A stretch of DNA of 64,000 nt from Pseudomonas sp. IAC-BECa141 (GTDB taxonomy: Bacteria; Pseudomonadota; Gammaproteobacteria; Pseudomonadales; Pseudomonadaceae). The notes below the pieces were generated by a model. The model did not search any database, had not been told where the DNA came from, and saw nothing but the letters and a program-made list of their open reading frames with translations. Shown here piece by piece: positions 15,924 through 25,630 of the stretch (the first letter of the stretch is position 1; every line of letters starts with the position of its first letter). The position numbers and the translations under genes were made by a program. The stretch spans positions 1,488,001-1,552,000 of the forward strand of contig NZ_CP065410.1 in the NCBI RefSeq assembly GCF_020544405.1, in the 5' to 3' direction.

Positions 15924-17138
15924 ATGAATCTTCTTATCATTCATCAGAATTTTCCCGGTCAGTTTCGTCATGTGGCGTTGGAAGCATTGCGCAGACGTTT
16001 GGGAGTTATTGCAATTGGACGCGATACAGCGCCAGGTATTGCCGGGGTAAGGTTATTTCGATACCGACCATCAAGGCATATGGCTAATGGCGTTCATGGC
16101 TATTTGCATAGATATGAAGAGGCCGTTTCGGACGGGCAACAAGTTCAACGAATATTGAAGAGGCTCAGCCAGGCAGGCTTTCGGCCTGATGTGATTCTTG
16201 CCCATCCGGGGTGGGGTGAAACGCTATTCGTCAAAGATGTTTACCCCGATGTGCCGCTAGTTCATTTCTGTGAGTACTATTACCGAGCGCGTGAGGCAGA
16301 CTCTGGTTTCGATCCTGAGTTTCCCTGTGCGATGGATGCGTCCTCAAGGCTTAGAGTCTTGAATTCGATGCATCTCCTGAATATTGAGCAGTGCGATGCC
16401 GGGATTGCACCTACACAATGGCAGCGCAGTCTTTTTCCGAAAATATATCAGTCGAAAATTCGTGTCATTCATGAAGGCATTGTTCAATTTTCCGAATCAG
16501 AAAAGGTCGAGTCTGTAACGCTGCCGAGTGGGCGCGTGATAAAAGCAGGTCAGTCTATCGTGACTTATGTCGCCAGAAACCTCGAACCGTACCGAGGCTT
16601 TCATAGTTTTATGAGATCCATTCCCTATATCCATGAAAAGTGCCCCAGTGCACAGGTTGTTGTAATCGGTGGTGATGGTGTCAGTTATGGGCGGATGCCC
16701 ATTGGATACCCCAACTGGCGAAGCAAGATGATTGCGGAGGTGGATATTGATATTTCCAATGTTCACTTTGTTGGGAAGTTGCCTTATCAAACATACAGAT
16801 CGGTTCTGGGTCTTTCAAAGGCTCACGTGTATTTGACGTATCCGTTCGTACTGTCGTGGTCTCTGTTGGAAGCAATGGCTTCTGGCTGTGTTGTCGTAGG
16901 TTCAAATACCGCTCCCGTACAGGAAGTTGTCGAAGATGGAGTCAGCGGGATGCTTGTTGATTTTTTTGACGCTGAAGAAATCGCCTCGGCAGTTTGCAGG
17001 GTTATAACTTCTCCCGGTGAGTTTGACTCAATGAAGGAAGCGGCGAGGTTGACGGCAAACAAATTCGATGTGGTTAAGGGTGTAAGCGGATACTTTGATG
17101 TGTTTAAAAGCTTAACGGATGGTGGTCGCGTCGAGTGA
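15924..17138 (+). CDS. GT4-type glycosyltransferase
   Basis: This 404-residue protein starts with MNLLIIHQNFPGQFRHVAL, a typical N-terminus of one GT4-like family. Its C-terminal half has the GT-B nucleotide-sugar motifs: TYVARNLEPYRGFHSFMRSI near 210, VVVIGGDGVSYG, and the EX7E-like stretch SWSLLEAMASGCVVVGS near 315 with the following APVQEVVEDGVSG. It should transfer a sugar from an NDP- or GDP-sugar donor in the cytoplasm; the acceptor is unknown. Base composition is more AT-rich than the flanking genome, as in the next two genes, which suggests horizontal transfer. No strong ribosome-binding site precedes the ATG. It may modify the large RTX protein or make a surface glycan. Confidence 0.85.
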   Translation: MNLLIIHQNFPGQFRHVALEALRRRLGVIAIGRDTAPGIAGVRLFRYRPSRHMANGVHGYLHRYEEAVSDGQQVQRILKRLSQAGFRPDVILAHPGWGETLFVKDVYPDVPLVHFCEYYYRAREADSGFDPEFPCAMDASSRLRVLNSMHLLNIEQCDAGIAPTQWQRSLFPKIYQSKIRVIHEGIVQFSESEKVESVTLPSGRVIKAGQSIVTYVARNLEPYRGFHSFMRSIPYIHEKCPSAQVVVIGGDGVSYGRMPIGYPNWRSKMIAEVDIDISNVHFVGKLPYQTYRSVLGLSKAHVYLTYPFVLSWSLLEAMASGCVVVGSNTAPVQEVVEDGVSGMLVDFFDAEEIASAVCRVITSPGEFDSMKEAARLTANKFDVVKGVSGYFDVFKSLTDGGRVE

Positions 17139-17169
17139 TGGGTTAGTCATTTTAAAATGGAGATTTGAA

Positions 17170-18030
17170 ATGCTTAAGATGTCTCGCAAGGAAGTTTTTC
17201 GCCAGTGCGGAAGGGGAATTAAATATGGAGTGTTACTAGCGATCTGTTATTGGGTCGTTGATTTCTGTATCCGATGGGAGGAGGCCGCAGAAGCGCGGGC
17301 GATTTATCAGAAGAAACAAGGGGCGTGCAGCAGGAAGCTGGCGGGTATGGAGCAGGTTCCGATACTTGGCGGCAGTCTTCTGGACCGAACAAAGATTCCC
17401 GGGTTTCATTTTGGATCGACATTAAGGAGCGACGGTTCCTGTATTGCCGATCTTCTTGATGGCTCATTCTGGTGGACGGGAAAAGAACTGTTTCCTGTGT
17501 ATGAAACTCTTGGGGTAGAACCACCCAGCAGCTGGACGCATTACCACGTTACCGCCAGGCTTTTCACCAGAGGGAATACCACGGCACCGCACAATATGGG
17601 CGGGCGGCATGTGAGTTGGCCGGATGAACTGATTGTTAAGCTGAAAAATTATCCAGGCCTGGAACTTTGGCTTACCGCGCCTCCACCCAGTATCAAAAAT
17701 GAATTCTCTGTTCGAATTTTTGTTATGCCCGACTGGCGCCGGCGTGATGGAACACCACGGAAGATAAATTGTATTGGTTTAAATTCGCCCGAATCTAAAG
17801 CTTCTGCCAGTGGTTTGAGTAAAGCATATCTTTTGAAAATGAATAAGGAGCAGTTGGAGAATTTGGAGTTTGGGAGTTTACGTACGTATTGCACGGTCGA
17901 GTTGCACCATTTCGACTTTGCAGGTGGGGATGCTCGTATACATTTGGGTACCGAGGGCTTGCGGGGTGCTCCAGAAGCGCTTAAGGCTGTCAGCGACTAT
18001 CTTTCACATTCAATTATTACAGGGAAATGA
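17170..18030 (+). CDS. unrecognised membrane-anchored protein of the RTX island
   Basis: I do not recognise this family. The 286-residue product has one N-terminal membrane segment (about residues 17-33, GVLLAICYWVVDFC) after a basic start, so the bulk should be periplasmic. The globular part contains aromatic-rich stretches (SFWWTGKELFPVYETLG, HNMGGRHVSWPDEL) and a C-terminal HHFDFAGGDARIHLG segment, with five cysteines after the anchor. The ATG at 17170 follows GGAG by six bases. It overlaps the start region of the giant RTX gene (ATGA), so the two are coupled. By position it could be a dedicated chaperone, secretion accessory or immunity protein, but nothing in the sequence decides this. 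Confidence 0.75.
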   Translation: MLKMSRKEVFRQCGRGIKYGVLLAICYWVVDFCIRWEEAAEARAIYQKKQGACSRKLAGMEQVPILGGSLLDRTKIPGFHFGSTLRSDGSCIADLLDGSFWWTGKELFPVYETLGVEPPSSWTHYHVTARLFTRGNTTAPHNMGGRHVSWPDELIVKLKNYPGLELWLTAPPPSIKNEFSVRIFVMPDWRRRDGTPRKINCIGLNSPESKASASGLSKAYLLKMNKEQLENLEFGSLRTYCTVELHHFDFAGGDARIHLGTEGLRGAPEALKAVSDYLSHSIITGK

Positions 18031-18032
18031 AT

Positions 18033-21000
18033 ATGAGCTATATATTCAGTGGTTTGGAAAAGTTGGAAATTTTGCAGGCTGCAAATATTTGTGAGGGAAT
18101 GAAATTCAATGTCGAGGAGGAAGAGTATTTTGCGATGGCAGTGGAGGGGCGAAACTGCGCTGTACTTTATCGTACATTGTCGAATATTTTGGGTGGGAAA
18201 TTCTTAGGCGGTTCTGCGTTCGATGAGAGCGTGATGGGCATTTTTAAAGATGCCAAACTCTGGCTCGATGTAGCAATTGATGCAAATGGCGGAGTGGGCG
18301 CTTATTCTGCATTGATCCGAGCTTATACCCTGCGGCAGGGGGAGTTAAGGTTAAATAAAAAAATCAGCGATTCGAAGATGCAACAGTCATCTAATCAGGT
18401 GGCTGTCAATCTCATGAATACGTTGATAAAAGGCTCCGTTGAGCATGATTTGGCTCCATGGACTGTGCCCTCCATAAGCCAAATTGCAGAAATCGATGCG
18501 AGCGCTATTGGTAAAGTATTATTTCGTGAAGATGTTGATGAAATTGATACAGCTACCAGTCGTAATGCGGGATGGTCTGGAACAATCGGCTTCAGCCTGT
18601 TGGGTGGAGAAAAACCATATGAAACTTGGAGGTTGATCTCCGCCGGTGATCCGGATTCCCATATAAAAGGGAATCATCATCTTGCCAAGTTAAACAGGCT
18701 TGATGACCTAAAGAATGTTCTGTTTGCCGTGGACTCATACAGTGTTGCATTGCAGGCAGTGATTAAAAACTTCGGGTCGAATATGGTTGAAAGCCTGTTT
18801 TCAGTTCTGCCCGAACAAATAAATATCGCTCTCGCCAGTGGCAGCATCAATCCACTGATTCAGCATGTGGTGAAAGGTACGCCCATCTCACCTATTGTCA
18901 GCCTGATATTGCGATATAACCTGAATGATTTCTTTGACATGCTCAGGCGAACCTACGACGGAAACTCGGCCGCCACGCCTACCACCGACGAAACCTTCGC
19001 CTCCAATGCCTACACATTTTTCTCCGCACTTTCTCCGTCTCAATCGCAAAGCATCGTTACCAGAACCATTGGCGAGTATGGCAGTGCCAAGGACTGGGCA
19101 ACGTTGGCCAGTCAGGCAACGCCAATCGGCGCCGCGTTACGCAATTCCCTCAAGCAACTAAGCGAAATCGTGATTGAGCGGGCCGACGGTTTTTCCGGAC
19201 GCGGCCTGGAGCTTTACGACCCAGAAACGGGCGAGGGCTTCATCACTGAACAGTGGCTTGCCGATCGCTCTGAAATGCTGGCCCGGCTGATTGCGCGAAC
19301 CAATGGATCGTTCGGTCGAAATACTGTCCAGACCTTTTCCTATTCGGATCTGGCTTCGGGCAAACAGGCCCTTATGACCACCGGCGTCTCAAACCCTCTG
19401 GTCATGTTTGGTGATGACGGCGGACGATCATTTGGTGGCGGGACAAATACCGATCATCTTTACGGCGGTGACGGCAACGATTCCATGAGCGGACTGTCTG
19501 GTAACGACTTTATCCAAGGGGCTCGCGGCAATGACTCTTTAACAGGAGGCGATGGCAATGATGCGTTGTACGGTATGGTCGGTGATGATGTTTTGGTGGG
19601 TGGCAAAGGTAACGACTCCCTGACTGGCGGGCCGGGTAACGATCGGTATGAGTTCTCCAGCGGAGATGGAATCGACGAAATTTTTGATGCGGACGTTGAG
19701 GGCGCGTTGCTGATAAATGGACTTCCGATCCCACCTCTCGAACGCAGTGCTCCGCTCAGCAATATCTGGCTTACGGAAGATCGAGCCATCAGTTTGACGC
19801 TCATTGAAGATCAGGCTGAAACCACGCTGAACATTAAATACGGACTGAGTGATCTCATCGTCATAAAGAACTTTAAGCCAGGGATGCTCGGAATTGATCT
19901 TCCTGATTACCAAAGACCGACCTTCTCCGTCCCCGATCTGGTCCTTCAAGGCGACTGGAAAATTAAAGATAACGACCCCAATGTTCGCGGAGATCAGCCT
20001 TCTTACGATGAGTTGGGCAACGCCTTGCTTTTGCCCAATGTTAAACAGAGGAACAAAGCCGACCTGCTTTACGGATCACCGAAAGATGACCTGATCGTTG
20101 GACTTGGCGGGTCTGATCGATTGTTCGGCAAAGAAGGCAACGATCGTTTATTCGGTGACAAGCAGACGACGCTGGAAAATGCATTTGCCGATGCAACAAA
20201 AGGAAAGGCCAGCCGTGGCGATTGGCTGGATGGTGGGCAGGGTGATGACCTGCTTGTCGGCACTGCCTCGCGAGACGTGCTGCTCGGCGGCAACGGTCGA
20301 GACACGCTGATTGGGGGAGCAGGTGATGACAATTTGTCCGGTGATCAAACAACCGGTGCACATGAGCAAAATTGGACAGTCAAGCGCATCGACGTTCCAC
20401 TCAGTGATGGCGTCATCAGCATGCGTAGCGTCTTTGACAAATTTTCATTGAATAGTCCCACCGAGGGCGGTGACGACATCCTCTATGGGCAGGGTGGCCG
20501 GGATTTTATCAATGGCGGCAGGGGAGATGACCTGCTCGATGGCGGAAGTGACGACGACACACTGTACGGCGAAGAGGGTAATGACACGCTGGCTGGCGGG
20601 AGTGGCGATGACACATTATCGGGAGACAACCTGGATTGGGGTGGCGGTCTCGACAGTCGCCATCATGGCAACGATTTGTTGGCGGGTGGCAGTGGCGATG
20701 ACTACCTTGCCGGAAACGGTGGTAGCGACGTGTTGTACGGCGGCAGCGGCAATGATGTGCTGAAAGGTGATGACGAGGTGCTGCGAGGCGTTTCGGGTGA
20801 TGCCGCAGACTTTTTCGGAAGTGATTTTCTGGATGGCGGTGAGGGCAATGACACCCTTTGGGGCGGCGGTGCCGATGACTCACTTTTCGGTGGCAGCGGC
20901 AACGACGAGTTAGTTGGTGATTACCATGAACACCCGATTCGTTATCACGGTGATGACTATCTTGATGGCGGTGCGGGTGACGACACACTCCGTGGCTTGG

Positions 21001-23591
21001 GTGGCTCCGACACACTGATAGGCGGATCAGGCGCTGACGCTCTGGATGGCGATGAGCCCAACTTGAAAGCGGGCGCAACCAACGATGACCACATTCAAGG
21101 TAATTCAGGAAACGATACGCTCTGGGGTGGTTTGGGCGCCGATACACTTTTGGGCGGTGCCGATGATGACTTTTTGATAGGGGACTACGAGCGAACATCC
21201 GAAGCAGAACATGGCGCCGATTATCTTGATGGCGGTTCAGGCAACGACACTTTGCTGGGCGGTGGCGGAAACGACACACTGGTTGGCGGGGAGGGAGTCG
21301 ATTATTTACGTGGCGGCCCTGGCGATAACGTGTTTGAGGGTGGTGCCGGCAACGATTATCTGGAAGGGATGCAGGGTAACGATGTTTTCTACTTCGGAGT
21401 GGGTGATGGACTGGATGTTGTTACCGATACAGGTGGCAACAATGTCGTAAGTTTTGGTGATGGATTTTCTGCGGAGAACTTGCAGGCCAAGATCGTCAAT
21501 CTTGATGTGGGCACGGCGTTGCGGCTGTCGAATGGTATTGGTGACGCGCTTCTGATTCTTCACCATGAAAAGTGGGCAGGTTCGACGTTCAGGTTCAGCG
21601 ACGGCGTGATCCTGAATTTCCAGGATGTAATCAAATTAACGGTGCAACCGGTAGATATAACGGATCCGTCTACGACAGTTGCTGCGGTACCCGATCCCGA
21701 AAAAAAGCAGGACATTGAGAGTGAGAGCGAAGCAGTCGTCCAGACACTGCCCGATGACTTAGCCGCTTCTACTGAGAGGGAAGGCAGTGAAACGGGTCGT
21801 CACACCCGGTGGGATAGCCTTTTTCTTTCGGAACTGAACACAAAGCGCTCAGCGGCCCGGCAGGCATCAGGATTTGCACTGAACGATCAGGGTGTTTGGG
21901 TTAGAAGTCATATTGCTACCGACAAAAGTGGCTATGCCATCAGCGCCGAACTGATCCATGAGGACGTTGAAGCCGGAGTCTTTTCCAATACACCTGAGTG
22001 GATGGGGGCGATTGCCGCTGACGCTGTGGTGACTGAAAGGCAGTCAAATTCTGCAACGAAAACCACGTTCAAGTTTGTAAAAGCAGAAACTGCGCAATTA
22101 CCGAAACAAAAGCCAAAATATTACCCGTCTGGCTCCAGTTATTCGGGGTTCTCGTTCAACGTGGGTGATGCTGTAGTCGAAGATATAGACCACTCGGGCG
22201 CTATTCTGGGGTGGTACGTGTACCCCGCTGGCAGTTTTGAAAATCATGAAATTGTTCGTAAAGCGTTTCGCTGGAGCTCTACTACCCAAACGATCAAGCA
22301 TAAAGTTGTTCATGGTAATGACGCTGGCGGCAGGGTAAATCTCGAAGTGGGAAATCTCTTTCATGGCGGTGCAGGAGATGACTTGGTGGTTACCTATGCT
22401 GGTTCAGTGCTTAAGTACGGCGGGGTGAGCGACAGGATCCCAGGCGCATTTTTATCAGCTGGCGCAGGCAACGACACACTGCTCGGCTCCGCGGGTGCCG
22501 ATTATTTGATCAGTGGGCCGGGAGAAGATTGGCTTTACGGCGAAAACGGTCCCGACACTTACATAGTTGAAGCGCATGATGGCGCAACCACCATTATTGC
22601 CGACGTTCTTGACCCTGTTTTTTTGCGCCCCGAGGTTGGAGCCTCTGGGTGGCATGAAGAGTTTGGGGGGCTTGATATTGATACCGTCGTTCTTCCGGAA
22701 GAGGCGAAACCAGATAAGTTGAAACTAACCTGGGGTGCTGTGTTGGTTGAGGCGGTAAATATTGAACTGTCACCCACCCCACCGCGTGGGGCTCATCGTC
22801 AACCGCCTCGAGCCCAGATGCTGTACACCACACTCGATATCGAATGGGGCGGAACTCAAAAAGTACGAATCGTTTTGCCCAATCCGAACGATCTCAGTGG
22901 TTCCGGAATTGAAAGGGTGAGGTTTGCTGATGGCTCGAGCATCAATTTTAAAGACGTCGTTAGCCGCTTAGGCATTGCCCCCGATACTTATCATCATGGC
23001 ATCACCGTTCAGTACGCTACTCAGGTTAAGTCTTTTCGAGACAACCGTTTTCTACCGCTCGTGGGCGGTCGCGGTAATGACACCCTCAGCGGCACTGGTG
23101 AAATAAGAGGGATGCAAGGAGATGATCTGCTCGGCGGTGGCTCAGGTGATGAAGTGCTTTACGGTGGGCCGGGCAATGACACCTTGTCCGGTGGCGGGGG
23201 CAATGATGTTTATAAATATGATGGGCTTGGGCGAGACCTGGTAATCAATGCCGGCGGCGGAACTGACGGTATAGATTTTTCGGAGGTCGGACTGTCGATT
23301 GGTCAACTCAAGTTCCACCGTGAACGGAATGATCTCGTCATCGTAGTGAGTTATGGCATGTCTCCAAAGGTTCGTGTCTCCGAACACTTTTCAGGAGGCG
23401 ATGCCGCTATCAGCTTCATCAGCGTTCAAGGAGAAGAGGGCGCTGTTAAAAATTACACGGCGAACCAGCTCACTGAGCTTTTGCACCCTCTACCTCCCTT
23501 ACGGGACGTAGAGGATATCTTGCCGAGAAATGATGAAGAGGCGTTGCGGGCAATGAAGGAAATAATCGCGTTTTATGAGTTGAATATTTGA
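18033..23591 (+). CDS. giant RTX-type calcium-binding repeat protein
   Basis: This protein of about 1852 residues has a non-repeat N-terminal region (1-465), then blocks of GGxGxDxLxGG nonapeptides at about 470-550, 680-775, 815-1130, 1445-1510 and 1675-1735. Between them are beta-rich inserts resembling haemolysin-type calcium-binding related domains (FGDGFSAENLQ ... RFSDGVILNFQDV near 1150-1205). Such repeats fold as Ca2+-loaded beta-rolls after type I secretion. There is no Sec signal, and the C-terminus is acidic with a hydrophobic end (FYELNI), compatible with a type I signal. ATG codons occur at 18027 and 18033; AGGG at 18021 gives workable spacing only to 18033. No catalytic domain was recognised, and no ABC/MFP/TolC genes are in the window. 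Adhesin, toxin or matrix protein are all possible. Confidence 0.88.
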   Translation: MSYIFSGLEKLEILQAANICEGMKFNVEEEEYFAMAVEGRNCAVLYRTLSNILGGKFLGGSAFDESVMGIFKDAKLWLDVAIDANGGVGAYSALIRAYTLRQGELRLNKKISDSKMQQSSNQVAVNLMNTLIKGSVEHDLAPWTVPSISQIAEIDASAIGKVLFREDVDEIDTATSRNAGWSGTIGFSLLGGEKPYETWRLISAGDPDSHIKGNHHLAKLNRLDDLKNVLFAVDSYSVALQAVIKNFGSNMVESLFSVLPEQINIALASGSINPLIQHVVKGTPISPIVSLILRYNLNDFFDMLRRTYDGNSAATPTTDETFASNAYTFFSALSPSQSQSIVTRTIGEYGSAKDWATLASQATPIGAALRNSLKQLSEIVIERADGFSGRGLELYDPETGEGFITEQWLADRSEMLARLIARTNGSFGRNTVQTFSYSDLASGKQALMTTGVSNPLVMFGDDGGRSFGGGTNTDHLYGGDGNDSMSGLSGNDFIQGARGNDSLTGGDGNDALYGMVGDDVLVGGKGNDSLTGGPGNDRYEFSSGDGIDEIFDADVEGALLINGLPIPPLERSAPLSNIWLTEDRAISLTLIEDQAETTLNIKYGLSDLIVIKNFKPGMLGIDLPDYQRPTFSVPDLVLQGDWKIKDNDPNVRGDQPSYDELGNALLLPNVKQRNKADLLYGSPKDDLIVGLGGSDRLFGKEGNDRLFGDKQTTLENAFADATKGKASRGDWLDGGQGDDLLVGTASRDVLLGGNGRDTLIGGAGDDNLSGDQTTGAHEQNWTVKRIDVPLSDGVISMRSVFDKFSLNSPTEGGDDILYGQGGRDFINGGRGDDLLDGGSDDDTLYGEEGNDTLAGGSGDDTLSGDNLDWGGGLDSRHHGNDLLAGGSGDDYLAGNGGSDVLYGGSGNDVLKGDDEVLRGVSGDAADFFGSDFLDGGEGNDTLWGGGADDSLFGGSGNDELVGDYHEHPIRYHGDDYLDGGAGDDTLRGLGGSDTLIGGSGADALDGDEPNLKAGATNDDHIQGNSGNDTLWGGLGADTLLGGADDDFLIGDYERTSEAEHGADYLDGGSGNDTLLGGGGNDTLVGGEGVDYLRGGPGDNVFEGGAGNDYLEGMQGNDVFYFGVGDGLDVVTDTGGNNVVSFGDGFSAENLQAKIVNLDVGTALRLSNGIGDALLILHHEKWAGSTFRFSDGVILNFQDVIKLTVQPVDITDPSTTVAAVPDPEKKQDIESESEAVVQTLPDDLAASTEREGSETGRHTRWDSLFLSELNTKRSAARQASGFALNDQGVWVRSHIATDKSGYAISAELIHEDVEAGVFSNTPEWMGAIAADAVVTERQSNSATKTTFKFVKAETAQLPKQKPKYYPSGSSYSGFSFNVGDAVVEDIDHSGAILGWYVYPAGSFENHEIVRKAFRWSSTTQTIKHKVVHGNDAGGRVNLEVGNLFHGGAGDDLVVTYAGSVLKYGGVSDRIPGAFLSAGAGNDTLLGSAGADYLISGPGEDWLYGENGPDTYIVEAHDGATTIIADVLDPVFLRPEVGASGWHEEFGGLDIDTVVLPEEAKPDKLKLTWGAVLVEAVNIELSPTPPRGAHRQPPRAQMLYTTLDIEWGGTQKVRIVLPNPNDLSGSGIERVRFADGSSINFKDVVSRLGIAPDTYHHGITVQYATQVKSFRDNRFLPLVGGRGNDTLSGTGEIRGMQGDDLLGGGSGDEVLYGGPGNDTLSGGGGNDVYKYDGLGRDLVINAGGGTDGIDFSEVGLSIGQLKFHRERNDLVIVVSYGMSPKVRVSEHFSGGDAAISFISVQGEEGAVKNYTANQLTELLHPLPPLRDVEDILPRNDEEALRAMKEIIAFYELNI

Positions 23592-23622
23592 TCGCAGATA
23601 GTTTCGCAACGGGCTCAAACTT

Positions 23623-23656
23623 CCCGCGACAGAGCCCAAAAGACTGCCATCGCGGG
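23623..23656. repeat. inverted repeat between convergent genes
   Basis: CCCGCGA and TCGCGGG arms separated by 20 bases lie between the RTX gene and the convergent crotonase-family gene. They may serve as a weak bidirectional terminator or a degenerate REP. Confidence 0.4.
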
Positions 23657-23668
23657 TAACGATAGGTT

Positions 23669-24781
23669 CTAGTATTGCGACAGATCCGCCAACGGATGCC
23701 GCCCCTCCCACACCTTGTGAAAGTGCGCCTCGACCACCGCGTCCGGCACCCGGGCGATGTCCGGCCAGTGCCAGTGCGGTTTGTGGTCCTTGTCGATCAG
23801 TCGTGCCCGGACCCCTTCGCTGAACTCCGGATGCCGGCAGCAATTGAGGCTCAGGGTGTATTCCATCTGAAAGACTTCGGCCAGTGACAAGTGGCGGGCG
23901 CGGACGATCTGTTCCCAGACCAGATGCGCCGTCAGTGGCGAGCCTTCGCTCATGGTTTTCGCGGCACGGGCAATCAACAGATCGCTGCTGTCGCGATGCA
24001 GGCTGAGGGCTTTCCAGGCGCAGGTCACGTCGCTGACGTCCAGCCATTCATCGATCTGCTGCCGACGCGGCAGCCATTGCGCCTCAGGCATTTGCGCCAC
24101 GGCTTCCTGCTGCAGCGCTTTGAGCAGGCTGTTGAGCTGCATGGCGGTCTGTTCCTGCCAGTTCAACTGCAACAAGCCGTCGATCAGTTCCTGTTGCTGG
24201 TCGTCAAGCAGGAAGCGGTCGGCCAGATCCAGATCGATCGCATCGCGACCGTTCATGTGTGCGCCGGTCAAACCCAGGAACAAACCGAGCCTGCCCGGCA
24301 GCCGCGACAGAAACCAACTGGCGCCGACATCCGGGTACAGGCCGATGCTGATTTCCGGCATCGCCAGTCGACTGCTCGGCGTGACGATCCGGATGCTCGC
24401 GCCTTGCAGCAGGCCCATGCCGCCGCCGAGCACATATCCATGGCCCCAGCAGATCAGCGGCTTCGGGTAGGTGTGGAGGCTGTAGTCCAGCCGATATTCA
24501 GCATTGAAAAACTGCGCGGCCAGCGGCGGAACCTCGCCGGGATGGGCGCGACAGGCTTCCACCAGGCTGCGCACTTCGCCACCGGCACAGAAGGCCTTGG
24601 CGCCGTTACCGCGCAGCAGCACGCAGACGATTTGCGGCTCCTTGGCCCAGGCGTTCAGTTTGTCGCTCAGGGCGTGGATCATCGGCAGGGACAGCGCATT
24701 GAGCGACTTTTCGGCATCCAGCGTGGCCACGCCGATGCGTGCGCCGTCGGTGCCGGTGAGTTCTTCGAAGTGCAGATTCAT
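23669..24781 (-). CDS. 3-hydroxyisobutyryl-CoA hydrolase-like crotonase
   Basis: This 370-residue enoyl-CoA hydratase/isomerase superfamily protein has the HIBYL-CoA hydrolase features: oxyanion-hole region GNGAKAFCAGGEVRSL near 65, GHGYVLGGGMGL near 115, and MPEISIGLYPDVGASWFLSR near 145. It also has the C-terminal extension (EYTLSLNCCRHPEFSEGVRA) that separates this group from simple enoyl-CoA hydratases. The established role is removal of CoA from 3-hydroxyisobutyryl-CoA in valine breakdown. No other valine genes are adjacent, so the exact substrate is inferred. Confidence 0.83.
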   Translation of the reverse strand: MNLHFEELTGTDGARIGVATLDAEKSLNALSLPMIHALSDKLNAWAKEPQIVCVLLRGNGAKAFCAGGEVRSLVEACRAHPGEVPPLAAQFFNAEYRLDYSLHTYPKPLICWGHGYVLGGGMGLLQGASIRIVTPSSRLAMPEISIGLYPDVGASWFLSRLPGRLGLFLGLTGAHMNGRDAIDLDLADRFLLDDQQQELIDGLLQLNWQEQTAMQLNSLLKALQQEAVAQMPEAQWLPRRQQIDEWLDVSDVTCAWKALSLHRDSSDLLIARAAKTMSEGSPLTAHLVWEQIVRARHLSLAEVFQMEYTLSLNCCRHPEFSEGVRARLIDKDHKPHWHWPDIARVPDAVVEAHFHKVWEGRHPLADLSQY

Positions 24782-24913
24782 CGTGACCTCGATCGGGAAT
24801 TTGAACGATCAGTATGATCGCTGTGTGGGAAAGTGCCGGATCTGCGTCAGATCAATTGACAAGCGTGGTCGGCTTTCCTAGGGTTCGCCCCACTGATTTT
24901 GCCGGGTATGACC

Positions 24914-25609
24914 ATGACTGCTGACGACCGTATCAAACTCGAACCGAGCTGGAAGGAGGCACTGCGTGCCGAATTCGACCAGCCCTACATGGCAGAGTTG
25001 CGCACTTTTCTGCAGCAGGAGCGGGCGGCCGGCAAGGAAATCTATCCGCCGGGACCGCTGATTTTCAATGCGTTGAATTCGACGCCGCTGGACAAGGTGA
25101 AAGTGGTCATCCTCGGCCAGGATCCGTACCACGGCCCGGGCCAGGCCCACGGCTTGTGTTTCTCGGTGCAACCGGGCGTGCCGGCGCCGCCTTCGCTGGT
25201 CAACATCTATAAAGAGTTGAAGCGCGACCTGAACATCGACATTCCCAACCACGGCTACTTGCAGAGCTGGGCGGATCAGGGCGTGCTGATGCTCAACACC
25301 ACCATGACCGTAGAGCGCGCCAACGCCAATGCGCACAAGGACAAGGGTTGGCAGTTCTTCACGGACCGGATCATTGAGGTGGTCAGTCAGCGGCAGCCGC
25401 ATCTGGTATTTATGCTTTGGGGTTCCCATGCCCAGAGCAAACAGAAGCTGATCGACGCCACCAAGCATCTGGTGTTGACCTCGGTGCACCCGTCGCCGCT
25501 GTCGGCCTATCGCGGCTTTCTCGGTTGCGGGCATTTCAGCCGCACCAACAAGTTCCTGGAGCAGAACGGCGAAGCGCCGATCGAGTGGCGTCTGCCGTCG
25601 GTGGTCTGA
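24914..25609 (+). CDS. ung: uracil-DNA glycosylase
   Basis: This 231-residue family-1 UDG removes uracil from DNA. The water-activating Asp70 is in [14 protein letters not shown], the uracil pocket has [13 protein letters not shown] residues near 130, and the catalytic His is in [10 protein letters not shown] near 195. The start at 24914 (MTADDRI) matches family N-termini; an ATG two codons earlier and a TTG further upstream are alternatives, none with a strong ribosome-binding site. It is transcribed divergently from the crotonase gene and followed by a palindromic repeat. Confidence 0.95.
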   Translation: MTADDRIKLEPSWKEALRAEFDQPYMAELRTFLQQERAAGKEIYPPGPLIFNALNSTPLDKVKVVILGQDPYHGPGQAHGLCFSVQPGVPAPPSLVNIYKELKRDLNIDIPNHGYLQSWADQGVLMLNTTMTVERANANAHKDKGWQFFTDRIIEVVSQRQPHLVFMLWGSHAQSKQKLIDATKHLVLTSVHPSPLSAYRGFLGCGHFSRTNKFLEQNGEAPIEWRLPSVV

Positions 25610-25630
25610 TGCTCAGGGCTGGCGGTTAAT

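Noticed and set aside
19437..23230. Dense short direct repeats suggesting a CRISPR or satellite array
   Set aside because: The repeats are coding RTX nonapeptides in one continuous frame with degenerate codons, without constant repeats and unique spacers.
15850..24800. Search for type I secretion genes near the RTX protein
   Set aside because: No ABC exporter, membrane-fusion protein or TolC-like gene was seen on either strand, so a self-contained RTX secretion operon is not claimed.
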